Positions 32,185 through 40,168 of a DNA stretch of 64,000 bases are shown one piece after another. Every line of letters starts with the position of its first letter. Position 1 is the stretch's first letter. Position numbers and translations under genes: made by a program. Source of the stretch: Pseudonocardia alni (lineage in GTDB: Bacteria > Actinomycetota > Actinomycetes > Mycobacteriales > Pseudonocardiaceae); the NCBI RefSeq assembly GCF_002813375.1, contig NZ_PHUJ01000003.1:5208001-5272000 (forward strand). Direction: 5' to 3'. The notes under the pieces were generated by a model. It did no database searches. It saw nothing but the letters and a program-made list of their open reading frames with translations, and was not told the DNA's origin.

Positions 32185-33913
32185 GGTCCCCGGCCTGTTC
32201 GACCCGATCGAGATCGGGGGCGTGCGGCTCCGCAACCGCACGCTGCTGCCCTCGATGACCACCCGCCTCGCGGACGACGCCGGGCACGTCACCGAGGCGA
32301 CGCTCGCCTACTACCGGGCCCGCGCCGACGGTGGTGTCGGCCTGGTCACCGTCGAGATGGCCTCACCCGAGATCGCCGGCAAGCACCGGTTCCGCGAGCT
32401 GGGCATCTACGACGACATGTTCCTGCCCGGCCTGCGCCGGCTGGTGGACACGCTGCACGAGGCCGGGGCGCGGGCGTCGATCCAGCTCGGGCACGGCGGC
32501 AGCCGGGCGCGGTCCGTCGTTTCCGGCACCACCCCCGTGGCGCCGTCGGCGGTGCCCACCCCGGTCTTCGAGATCGACGCCGAGCTCGCCGTCCCGGAAG
32601 CCATGTCGGCCGCCCGGATCCGCGAGACGGTCGACGCCTACGTGGCCGCGGCGGCCCGCGCACAGCGGGCCGGGTTCGACATGGTCGAGCTGCACGGCGC
32701 ACACGGCTACCTGATCTCGCAGTTCCTGTCCCCGCTGGAGAACACCCGCTCCGACGCCTACGGCGGGTCGCTGGAGAACCGGGCACGGTTCGGGCTGGAG
32801 ATCCTGCGCCGCATCAAGTCCGAGGTCCCGGGCCTGCCGGTGATCTTCCGGATCGGGGTGGAGGACTTCTTCCCGGGGGGGCTCACCGCCGACGAGGGCA
32901 TGCAGGTCGGCCGGTGGGCGGAGCAGAACGGTGCCGACGCGGTCAGCGTGACCGCCGGGCACTACCGCTCCCTGCCCGCCGCCGAGCGGATGATCCCACC
33001 GATGGCGTACCCCGCGGCGACGTTCGTCGAGTACGCGGCACGGATGAAGCAGCTCGTCGACGTCCCGGTGATCGGGGTCGGGCGGCTCGGCGACCCCGAC
33101 CTCGCCGCCCGCGCCGTGGCCGACGGCAAGCTCGACATCGTGGCCCTGGGCCGCCCGCTGATCGCGGACCCGCGCTGGGTGGCCAAGGCGCAGGCCGGAG
33201 TCCCCGTCCGGCGTTGCCTGGCCTGCAACCACTGCATCACGAACATGCGCTCCGGCGCGCAGCTGTCCTGTGTGGTCAACCCGGCGACCGGCCGGGAGGA
33301 CGTCTACGCCGGCACGAGCGCCCCGGGAGGCCGCCGGATCGTGGTGCTCGGCGCCGGACCGGCCGGGCTGACCTACGCCTCCCAGGTCGCCGAGGGCAAC
33401 GACGTCACGGTGATCGACAGGGCGGAGCGCCCCGGCGGGGCGTTCCGGCTCACCGGGCTCGCCCCACGGTTCAACGACGTCGCCGCGGCCGAACCGACGT
33501 TCACCGCCTACATCGACGAGCTGGAACGGACCTGCCGGCTCGGCGGCGTCCGGTTCCGCTACGGCTCCGAAGCCGCCGGTGACGACCTGCGCGGCGCCGA
33601 CCTGGTGGTCGTGGCCACCGGCGCGCACTACCGGTTCGGCCTCGGCGCCGTCGTCCCCCGACTGCTGCGCACCCGTGCCGCCCGCTCGCGGGCGGCTGCC
33701 CGCCTGTTCGCCTCCCCGCGGATCCGGGACGCGCTCTACTACCGGCTCCGCACCGGACGCGGCGCCGAACTGGCCCGCCGACTGCCCGTCGACCCCGGGA
33801 GCACGGTGCTCGTCGTCGGCGACGCCGCCCGGGCCGGCAAGGCCCGCGAGGCCATCACCAGCGCCTTCGACGCCGCCCTGGCGCCCAGCGCTCGATCCGC
33901 CCCCACCCCCTGA
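32177..33913 (+). CDS. Old Yellow Enzyme/2,4-dienoyl-CoA reductase-like flavoprotein with Fe-S site
   Basis: A 578-residue protein. Residues about 1-345 are an OYE-like FMN barrel with the substrate pair in VELHGAHGYLISQFLSP and GGSLENRARFGLEI. Residues about 352-380 carry the 4Fe-4S cysteines (CLACNHCITNM, then SCVVNP). Residues about 390-578 are an FAD-binding module (VVLGAGPAGLTYA, VVVATGA, VLVVGDAARAGKAREA). Full-length FadH-type enzymes have an NADH-binding insert of about 100 residues, replaced here by a short Arg-rich segment, so electron input may differ. It would reduce an enone or dienoyl intermediate. The GTG start overlaps the lyase gene by eight bases. Confidence 0.82.
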   Translation: MAEVPGLFDPIEIGGVRLRNRTLLPSMTTRLADDAGHVTEATLAYYRARADGGVGLVTVEMASPEIAGKHRFRELGIYDDMFLPGLRRLVDTLHEAGARASIQLGHGGSRARSVVSGTTPVAPSAVPTPVFEIDAELAVPEAMSAARIRETVDAYVAAAARAQRAGFDMVELHGAHGYLISQFLSPLENTRSDAYGGSLENRARFGLEILRRIKSEVPGLPVIFRIGVEDFFPGGLTADEGMQVGRWAEQNGADAVSVTAGHYRSLPAAERMIPPMAYPAATFVEYAARMKQLVDVPVIGVGRLGDPDLAARAVADGKLDIVALGRPLIADPRWVAKAQAGVPVRRCLACNHCITNMRSGAQLSCVVNPATGREDVYAGTSAPGGRRIVVLGAGPAGLTYASQVAEGNDVTVIDRAERPGGAFRLTGLAPRFNDVAAAEPTFTAYIDELERTCRLGGVRFRYGSEAAGDDLRGADLVVVATGAHYRFGLGAVVPRLLRTRAARSRAAARLFASPRIRDALYYRLRTGRGAELARRLPVDPGSTVLVVGDAARAGKAREAITSAFDAALAPSARSAPTP

Positions 33914-33939
33914 CATCGATCGACAAGAGGTCCCGTGCC

Positions 33940-35265
33940 ATGACAGAGCCGTCAGTGAGCGCAGTACACGCACCACCGGGCAACCGGCGGCAGAGCAGCA
34001 AGGTCGCCTTCGCCAGCCTGATCGGCACCACCGTCGAGTGGTACGACTTCTACATCTACGGCACCGCCGCAGCGCTGGTGTTCCCGAAACTGTTCTTCCC
34101 CGAGTTCTCGCCGGGTGCGGGCCTGCTCGCCTCGCTGTCCACCTACGCGGTGGGCTTCGCCGCCCGCCCGCTCGGCGGCATCGTGTTCGGTCACTACGGC
34201 GACCGGGTCGGCCGCAAGAAGATGCTGGTGGTCTCGCTGCTCGCGATGGGCCTCGGGACCCTGGCGATGGGTCTGGTCCCCGGCTTCGCCGAGATCGGCA
34301 TCCTGGCCCCGGTCCTCATCGTGGCGCTCCGGTTCGTGCAGGGCGTCGCCGTCGGCGGCGAATGGGGCGGTGCGGTGCTGATGGCCGTGGAGCACGCGCC
34401 GCCCGGCAGAGCAGGCTGGTACGGGTCGTGGCCGCAGGTCGGCAGCCCGCTCGGGCTCGTGCTGTCCACCGCGGCGTTCTCCGCGGTGAGCAGCCTGCCC
34501 GACGAGGACTTCCTGTCCTGGGGCTGGCGGGTGCCGTTCCTGGCCAGCGCGCTGCTCATCGTCGTCGGGCTCGTCGTGCGGCTGCGGCTGATGGAGTCCC
34601 CGGTGTTCGCGCAGATGCAGTCGGCCGGGGAGACCGCACGGCTGCCCGTGCGCGACGCACTGGCCCGGCACCCGGGCAGTGTGCTCGGCGCCGCCGGCGC
34701 GTTCATCGTGATCAACACGGTCTTCTACCTGGTCACCGTGCTCGGGCTGTCCTGGGCCACGTCGCACCTGGGCATCCCGCGCGGCACGTTCCTCGCCGCC
34801 GTCCTGGTCGCCGCCGTGATCATGTGCGGCACCGTCCCGCTGTTCGGCGCGCTGTCGGACCGGGTCGGCCGACGACCGGTGTTCGCGGCCGGGGCGATCC
34901 TGGTGGCGGTGTTCGCGTTCCCGCTGTTCTGGCTGATCGAGACGATGTCGACACCGCTGCTGTTCCTCGGTGTCATCGTGATCATGGGCATCGGGCACCC
35001 GTTGATGTACGGGCCGCAGGCGGCGCTGTACTCGGAGATGTTCCCGCCCGCGCTCCGCTACTCGGGTGCCTCCCTGGGTTACCAGATCGGCGGCATGCTC
35101 GGCGGGCTGGTCCCGCTCGTGGCCAGCGCACTGCTGGTCGCCTACGACCAGGCGTCCTGGCCGATGGCCGCGCTCCTCGTCGCCACCGCCGTGATCAGCC
35201 TGGCGTCCCTGCTCACCATGCGGGCCCGGTACGCCGACCACACCACCGGGGAGGTCGCGTCGTGA
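33940..35265 (+). CDS. MFS transporter, metabolite:H+ symporter (MHS) family
   Basis: A 441-residue, 12-helix permease. The N-terminus SLIGTTVEWYDFYIYGTAAALVF and the loop GHYGDRVGRKKML are MHS hallmarks (shikimate, alpha-ketoglutarate, proline/betaine and aromatic acid carriers). It probably imports the acid that the surrounding enzymes degrade. It lies 26 bases after the flavoprotein gene, and its stop overlaps the GTG of the first SDR as GTGA. No signal peptide; the N-terminal 20 residues are cytosolic. Confidence 0.9.
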   Translation: MTEPSVSAVHAPPGNRRQSSKVAFASLIGTTVEWYDFYIYGTAAALVFPKLFFPEFSPGAGLLASLSTYAVGFAARPLGGIVFGHYGDRVGRKKMLVVSLLAMGLGTLAMGLVPGFAEIGILAPVLIVALRFVQGVAVGGEWGGAVLMAVEHAPPGRAGWYGSWPQVGSPLGLVLSTAAFSAVSSLPDEDFLSWGWRVPFLASALLIVVGLVVRLRLMESPVFAQMQSAGETARLPVRDALARHPGSVLGAAGAFIVINTVFYLVTVLGLSWATSHLGIPRGTFLAAVLVAAVIMCGTVPLFGALSDRVGRRPVFAAGAILVAVFAFPLFWLIETMSTPLLFLGVIVIMGIGHPLMYGPQAALYSEMFPPALRYSGASLGYQIGGMLGGLVPLVASALLVAYDQASWPMAALLVATAVISLASLLTMRARYADHTTGEVAS

Positions 35266-36035
35266 CCGCACTCGATCTCACCGGTCGCACCGCCGCCGTC
35301 ACCGGCGCGGCCCGCGGCATCGGCCGGGCCATCGCCACGGCGCTGGCCGACGCCGGGGCCCGGGTGGCGGTGATCGACAAGGACGCCGACGGCGCGCGGT
35401 TGGTCGCCGAGGAGCTCGGCGGCGTCCCGGTGTCGGCCGACCTCACCGACGCCGACGCCGTCGACCGGGCGTTCGCCGAGGTCGTCGAGCGGCTCGGGGC
35501 ACCCGAGGTGTTCGTCAACAACGCCGGCATCCTGCGGGCCGGTGACCTGGTCACCTCCGCCGTCGAGGACTGGGACGCCCAGTTCGCCGTCAACACCCGG
35601 GCGGCGTTCCTGTCGGTGCGCGCCGCGGCGGGCCACATGCGTGCCCGCGGCGGGCCCGGCTCGATCGTCGTGGTCACCTCGAACTGTGCCCGGACCCCGC
35701 GGATGGACCTGGGTGCGTACTGCGCGTCCAAGGCGGCCACGGACATGATGGCCCGCTGCCTGGCGCTGGAACTCGCCGCCGAGCAGATCCGGGTCAACAC
35801 GCTGTGCCCCGGCTCCTGCGACACCGAGCTGCAACGCGCCCAGTGGCGTGAGCTCGGCGTCGGCCCGGAGCGCCAGATCCACGGTGACCCCGCGAAGTAC
35901 CGCACCGGCATCCCGATGGGACGTCTCACCACCCCGCAGGACGTCGCCGACCTGGCCCTGGTGCTCGCCTCGGACACCAGCCGGTTCGTCACCGGGCAGT
36001 CCTGGCACGTCGACGGAGGACAGACCCTGCCATGA
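35262..36035 (+). CDS. SDR-family oxidoreductase
   Basis: A 257-residue classical short-chain dehydrogenase. The cofactor motif TGAARGIG lies near 15-22, the structural motif NNAGI near 87, and the catalytic Ser in VVTSNCA with YCASK near 153-157. The C-terminus has TGQSWHVDGGQ. The Asp after beta-2 (VIDKDAD) predicts NAD(H) preference. The GTG at 35262 overlaps the transporter stop, and the next SDR starts four bases before its end. It likely oxidises or reduces an alcohol intermediate of the same pathway. Confidence 0.88.
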   Translation: MTALDLTGRTAAVTGAARGIGRAIATALADAGARVAVIDKDADGARLVAEELGGVPVSADLTDADAVDRAFAEVVERLGAPEVFVNNAGILRAGDLVTSAVEDWDAQFAVNTRAAFLSVRAAAGHMRARGGPGSIVVVTSNCARTPRMDLGAYCASKAATDMMARCLALELAAEQIRVNTLCPGSCDTELQRAQWRELGVGPERQIHGDPAKYRTGIPMGRLTTPQDVADLALVLASDTSRFVTGQSWHVDGGQTLP

Positions 36036-36805
36036 CCGACACCACCACCGACCCCCGCGCGGACTTCGCCGGGCTGACCGCCGTCGTCACCGGCGGGGCC
36101 TCCGGCATCGGCGCAGCCACGGCGGCCCTGTTCGCGGCGCGCGGCGCCCGGGTCGCCGTGCTCGACCTCGATCCGGGCGATGTGCCGAGCCCGCTGCTCG
36201 GCGTGCGCGCCGACGTCACCGACGACGACTCCGTCACCGCCGCCGTCGACGAGGTCATGACGGCGTTCGGCCGGATCGACATCCTGGTCAACAACGCCGG
36301 TGTCGGCGCGGCCGGCACCGTCGAGGCCAACGACCTCGACGAGTGGCGTCGGGTTCTCGACGTGAACCTGCTCGGGCTGGTGCGCACGACCAGGGCCGCG
36401 CTACCCGCACTGCGCCGCGCGGGCTCGGCCTCGGTCGTGAACGTCGGCTCCATCGTGGCCACCGCCGGACTGCCCGACCGGGCGTTGTACTCGGCGAGCA
36501 AGGGGGCCGTGCTGTCCCTGACGCGGGCCATGGCCGCCGACCACGTCCGCGACGGCATCCGCGTCAACTGCGTGTGCCCCGGCACCGTGGACACCCCGTG
36601 GATCGGCCGGCTGCTCGACGCCGCCGCCGACCCCGACACCGAGCTCGCGGCGTTGCGCAGCCGCCAGCCGACCGGGGGCCTCGTGGGGATGGAGGAGGTC
36701 GCGCGGGCCATCCTCCACCTCGCCGACCCGCACCAGCGCTCTCTCACCGGCGCCGTCCTAGCGGTCGACGGCGGGATGTCGGGCCTCCGCGTCCCGCAGG
36801 GCTGA
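36032..36805 (+). CDS. SDR-family oxidoreductase
   Basis: A 257-residue classical SDR, last gene of the lyase operon. TGGASGIG lies near 19-26, LDLDPGD after beta-2 (NAD preference), NNAGVG near 87, and catalytic NVGSIVA with YSASKGA near 154. It differs enough from the preceding SDR that recent tandem duplication is unlikely; two distinct alcohol oxidation steps are suggested. The ATG overlaps the previous gene by four bases. A GC-rich hairpin follows. Confidence 0.88.
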   Translation: MTDTTTDPRADFAGLTAVVTGGASGIGAATAALFAARGARVAVLDLDPGDVPSPLLGVRADVTDDDSVTAAVDEVMTAFGRIDILVNNAGVGAAGTVEANDLDEWRRVLDVNLLGLVRTTRAALPALRRAGSASVVNVGSIVATAGLPDRALYSASKGAVLSLTRAMAADHVRDGIRVNCVCPGTVDTPWIGRLLDAAADPDTELAALRSRQPTGGLVGMEEVARAILHLADPHQRSLTGAVLAVDGGMSGLRVPQG

Positions 36806-36852
36806 GCCACGGGGCGGTATCCGTCCGACGGTCCGTACGGGGCACCCGCGAC

Positions 36853-36878
36853 GACGGGCCCGGGCCGGCCCGCCCGTC
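36853..36878 (+). terminator. GC hairpin after the lyase operon
   Basis: GACGGGC and GCCCGTC arms around a GC-rich centre that can pair further, 47 bases after the last SDR stop and before the IclR gene. Confidence 0.5.
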
Positions 36879-36948
36879 GCGGCGTCACGGGCAGGTGATC
36901 GCCACCGGGCCGCGTGACCGGGGAGGCACCCTGGGGCAGACTCGACCC

Positions 36949-37704
36949 GTGGTCGGGGGCGAACCGGTGCTGGCCCGGGCGGTGCGGATCCTGTCGGTGT
37001 TCGAGCCCGGGCGGGCCGAGCTGGGCGTCGCCGAGATCGCCCGCGCCTCGGGGCTGCACGTCGCGACCGCGTCACGGCTGGTCGGGCAGCTCGTCGAGCA
37101 GGGGCTGCTCACCCGCACCGGCTCCGGGCGGCTGCGGATCGGGATGCGGCTGTGGGAGCTGGGGCAGCGGGCGTCGCCGACGCTGACCCTGCGGGCCGCG
37201 GCCCTGCCGTTCCTCGGGGACCTGCACGCGGTCGTCGGGCACCACGTGCAGCTGGGTGTCCTCGACGGCGACGAGGTCATCTTCCTGGAGCGGCTCTCCG
37301 CGCCCGGGGCGGTGGTCAACCTGACCCGGATCGCCGGGCGGCTGCCGCTGCACGTCTCGTCATCGGGGCTGGTGCTGCTCGCCCACGCGCCGCCCGAGCA
37401 GCAGGAACGGGTGCTCGCGGCGCCCCTGGAACGACGGACCCCCGCCACGGTGACCGACCCGGACCGGCTGCGGGTCCTACTCGCCCGCGTCCGGCGCGAC
37501 GGCCACGTCGTCACCGAGGGCCACGTGCACCCCGACGCGACCGGTGTCGCGGTCCCGGTGCGCGGCCGGGACGGGGCCGTCGTCGCGGCGCTGTCGACGG
37601 TGCAGCCGCACGACGGCCGGGCCCGCACCCTCGTCCCGGCGCTGCGCGCCGCAGCGCACGGCATCGCCCGGGCACACGGCGGGAAAGACACCGCGCCGGA
37701 CTGA
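36949..37704 (+). CDS. IclR-family transcriptional regulator
   Basis: About 251 residues. The N-terminal winged helix (ARAVRILSVFEPGRAELGVAEIARASGLHVATASRLV) is followed by the IclR effector domain (HHVQLGVLDGDEVIFLERL, LHVSSSGLVLLAH, GVAVPVRGRDGAVVAALS). The GTG at 36949 is chosen as it gives the family N-terminus; the frame is open far upstream through the SDR region, so other GTGs (36894 or 36967) are possible. It probably senses an aromatic or organic acid and regulates one of the flanking SDR gene sets. It converges with the TetR gene, nine bases apart. Confidence 0.82.
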   Translation: MVGGEPVLARAVRILSVFEPGRAELGVAEIARASGLHVATASRLVGQLVEQGLLTRTGSGRLRIGMRLWELGQRASPTLTLRAAALPFLGDLHAVVGHHVQLGVLDGDEVIFLERLSAPGAVVNLTRIAGRLPLHVSSSGLVLLAHAPPEQQERVLAAPLERRTPATVTDPDRLRVLLARVRRDGHVVTEGHVHPDATGVAVPVRGRDGAVVAALSTVQPHDGRARTLVPALRAAAHGIARAHGGKDTAPD

Positions 37705-37713
37705 GTGCCGGCT

Positions 37714-38346
37714 TCAGGCCCCGGCGCCCGCGCCGACCGGCGCCGGGCGCAGGGTCAGTGGCAGCAGGTCGCGCACCTCGGTGCGCAGCGTGTCCAGCGC
37801 GTGCGGGTCCTCGCCGCTCAGGAACCCGAGCAGCGCCTGCTGGAACACCCCGTCGACCATCCCGTAGGCGGCGTGCCGGCCCAGCGCGACCTCGGTGCCG
37901 GCGAGTTCGGCGTAGCGGGTCACGACCCGCCACACCATGTCTTCCAGGGTGCGGTCGATCTGGCCGACGGCCTCGCGCAGGTTCGGCTCGAACATGCTCT
38001 GGGCGCGCAGGTCGTACCAGAGGCGGTGCATCGGGGCCTCGTCGACGACCGTCTCGCACAGCTTGTCCGCGAACGCGGTGACCAGGCCGTCGGCCGTCGT
38101 CGCGTCGGCGACGGCGCCGTCGTAGCGGGTCACGCACACCGCCTTGTACTGACGCACGCAGTAGACGATCAGCTCCAGCTTGTCGGCGAAGTAGTAGTGC
38201 ACGACGCCGTGGCTGTACGGGGAGTTCTGCGCGATCTCGCGCAGCGACGCCCGGGCGTAGCCGAGCTCGCCGAGGGTCTGCAGGGCCGAGTCCGCCAGCG
38301 CGCGCCGGCGCGCGTCGTGCTTGTCGACCGGGTTCGCCCGTGCCAC
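37714..38346 (-). CDS. TetR-family transcriptional regulator
   Basis: A 210-residue protein. The TetR HTH is at about 12-58 (ALADSALQTLGELGYARASLREIAQNSPYSHGVVHYYFADK), then a helical ligand domain with conserved RLWYDLRAQSMFEP. The GTG at 38346 follows GGGAGGGGG. It is divergent from the SDR gene at 38501, with TTGACA and a TGAC/GTCA palindrome between them; autoregulation and control of the SDR are expected. The C-terminus ends in an Ala/Pro tail. Confidence 0.85.
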   Translation of the reverse strand: MARANPVDKHDARRRALADSALQTLGELGYARASLREIAQNSPYSHGVVHYYFADKLELIVYCVRQYKAVCVTRYDGAVADATTADGLVTAFADKLCETVVDEAPMHRLWYDLRAQSMFEPNLREAVGQIDRTLEDMVWRVVTRYAELAGTEVALGRHAAYGMVDGVFQQALLGFLSGEDPHALDTLRTEVRDLLPLTLRPAPVGAGAGA

Positions 38347-38436
38347 GCGGCCCCCTCCCGTCGTCCGCTCGACAGCCACTGTAACCGACCGTTGCGCCTC
38401 CGACGCCCTCGTTCTGGACGCCCGCCCGACGATATC

Positions 38437-38450
38437 TTGACAACTGGTCA
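38437..38450. promoter_or_regulatory. -35 box and TetR operator candidate
   Basis: TTGACA at 38437-38442 overlaps the inverted repeat TGAC-AACTG-GTCA (38438-38450) in the 154-base divergent region. A repressor bound here would cover the -35 box of the SDR gene. Confidence 0.5.
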
Positions 38451-38500
38451 GAGATCGCGGCAGGGTGTGGCCCCCATCACCGATCGACACTGGAGTCGCC

Positions 38501-39295
38501 GTGACGCAGATCGACCTGACCGGACGCACCGTGCTGGTGACCGGAGGAGCACAGGGACTGGGCGAGGGGATGGCCCGCGCGATGGCCGACTCCGGCGGCC
38601 GGATCGTCGTCGCCGACCTGCAGGACGAGGCAGGCGCCACACTGGCGAAGTCCCTCGGCGAGCAGCACGGGTTCGTGCACCTCGACGTCACCGACGACGC
38701 GTCCTGGACCGCCGCGGTCGCCGAGACCGTGGAGCGGTTCGGCGCCCTCGACGTCGTGGTCAACAACGCGGGCGTCGAAGTCACCCAGCTGCTGGTCGAC
38801 ACCGAGCCCGACGACGTCCGCCGGATGCTCGAGATCAACCTGCTCGGCACGATGCTCGGCATCAAGCACGCGTTCCGGGCGATGCGCCCGGGTGGCCCGG
38901 CGGGCCGTGGCGGCGCCGTGATCAACGTGTCCTCGGTCGCCGCCACCATCGCGTTCCCCGCGATCGCCGGCTACTCCGCGACCAAGTCCGGCGTCGACCG
39001 GCTCACCCGGGTCGCGGCGATGGAGTCGGGCAAGCTCGGCTACGGGGTACGCGTCAACTGCGTCTACCCCGGGCTGGTGCCGACCGCGATGGGGCAGAAG
39101 CTCGCCGTCGAGACCGCCGGTCTCGGACTGTTCGAGAGCCCCGAGGCCGCGGTCGGGGCGGTGGTCGAGCTGACCCCGTCCGGCCGGCTCGGCGAGGTCG
39201 CCGACATCGCCGACGCGGTCACCTTCCTCGCCTCCGACGCCGCCCGGTTCGTCAACGGCGCCGGCCTGCCGGTCGACGGCGGCATGGGCATGTGA
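38501..39295 (+). CDS. SDR-family oxidoreductase
   Basis: A 264-residue classical SDR. TGGAQGLG lies near 15-22, VADLQDE after beta-2 (NAD preference), NNAGVE near 88, catalytic NVSSVAA with YSATKSG near 160, and C-terminal VNGAGLPVDGGMGM. The GTG at 38501 is selected because it begins VTQIDLTGR, the normal N-terminus; the upstream ATG at 38465 would start inside the promoter. It is under likely control of the divergent TetR. A perfect terminator hairpin follows at 39308-39338. Confidence 0.87.
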   Translation: MTQIDLTGRTVLVTGGAQGLGEGMARAMADSGGRIVVADLQDEAGATLAKSLGEQHGFVHLDVTDDASWTAAVAETVERFGALDVVVNNAGVEVTQLLVDTEPDDVRRMLEINLLGTMLGIKHAFRAMRPGGPAGRGGAVINVSSVAATIAFPAIAGYSATKSGVDRLTRVAAMESGKLGYGVRVNCVYPGLVPTAMGQKLAVETAGLGLFESPEAAVGAVVELTPSGRLGEVADIADAVTFLASDAARFVNGAGLPVDGGMGM

Positions 39296-39307
39296 CCGGC
39301 AGGTCCG

Positions 39308-39338
39308 CACCGCCCGGGATCACCGGTCCCGGGCGGTG
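39308..39338. terminator. Bidirectional terminator between convergent genes
   Basis: CACCGCCCGGGA and TCCCGGGCGGTG form a 12-base perfect stem with a 7-base loop. The stop codon of the minus-strand YihY gene (39320-39322) lies inside the loop, so the hairpin also encodes its last residues. It can serve both strands. Confidence 0.75.
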
Positions 39339-40132
39339 AGGACCTCGTCGAGCACCACGGTGGCGCGGAACCCGCACAGCACCAGGATGTGCAGCAGGTA
39401 GAGCCACAGCGCCAGCGCCGACACCGTCCCGACCACGGGCAGCCCGGCGAACGGCGCCGACCACTCGATCGGGATGGCCAGGAACAGCAGGAAACCCTGC
39501 AGGAACCCGGCCAGCACCGACCCGGTGCCGAACGCGCCGAGCACCAGCGCGCGCCGGCCCAGCCGCCCCGGCCCGACCAGCCCGAACACCGCGAGCAGCG
39601 CGGTCGACAGCGTCACCCACACCACGTGGAACGCGACCACGACGCCCCACACCAGCGACCAGCCACCCGCGGCGTAGAGCGGCCCGACGTAGGGCGCCGC
39701 GCCCAGCACGACCAGCACGAGGAACGGCGCGACCGCCGCGACCCCGAGCAGCCCGGCGCGGCCGCGCCAGCCGGTGAGACGGTCGCGGGCTGCGGACATC
39801 TGGACGAACGCGCGGCGCAGGCCCTCGCCGTAGAGGCTGGCCGGGAACAGCACGACCAGCGCCTGCCACCAGGCCATCGACAGCGACACCGCGGCCAGTG
39901 TGCGCAGCGCCTCGGGCGTGCCGTGCCCGCCGGGGAGCCCGCCGATCGCCGCCTCCATCGCCGTGGTCACCGTCCCCGGCCCGGCCAGCGCGCCGACGCC
40001 CCACAACGCCACCATCGCCAGCGGGACCAGCCCGATCACCCCGAAGTAGGTCGCACCGGCGGCCCACAGCGCGATGTCGCTGCCGGGGAAGGTGTTCCCG
40101 AGCCGGCGGGCGAGGGCGCGGGCCCGGTTCAC
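39320..40132 (-). CDS. YihY/BrkB-family membrane protein
   Basis: A 270-residue integral membrane protein with about six hydrophobic helices. The family opening (SDIALWAAGATYFGVIGLVPLAMVALWGVGAL) and the central GEGLRRAFVQMS segment correspond to YihY/BrkB proteins, which were once called RNase BN and are now regarded as putative transporters. The GTG at 40132 gives a positive N-terminus (VNRARALARRLG). The head is 36 bases from the divergent lipid-synthesis gene at 40169, so the two may share a regulated promoter. Confidence 0.8.
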   Translation of the reverse strand: MNRARALARRLGNTFPGSDIALWAAGATYFGVIGLVPLAMVALWGVGALAGPGTVTTAMEAAIGGLPGGHGTPEALRTLAAVSLSMAWWQALVVLFPASLYGEGLRRAFVQMSAARDRLTGWRGRAGLLGVAAVAPFLVLVVLGAAPYVGPLYAAGGWSLVWGVVVAFHVVWVTLSTALLAVFGLVGPGRLGRRALVLGAFGTGSVLAGFLQGFLLFLAIPIEWSAPFAGLPVVGTVSALALWLYLLHILVLCGFRATVVLDEVLTARDR

Positions 40133-40168
40133 GGCGCGCCCCCCGTGCGGCGCTGGCACGCTGGTCCG

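Noticed and set aside
35848..36948. Long plus-strand frame leading into the IclR gene
   Set aside because: It is out of frame with two intact SDR genes and Arg-rich; only the part from 36949 encodes a recognisable domain.
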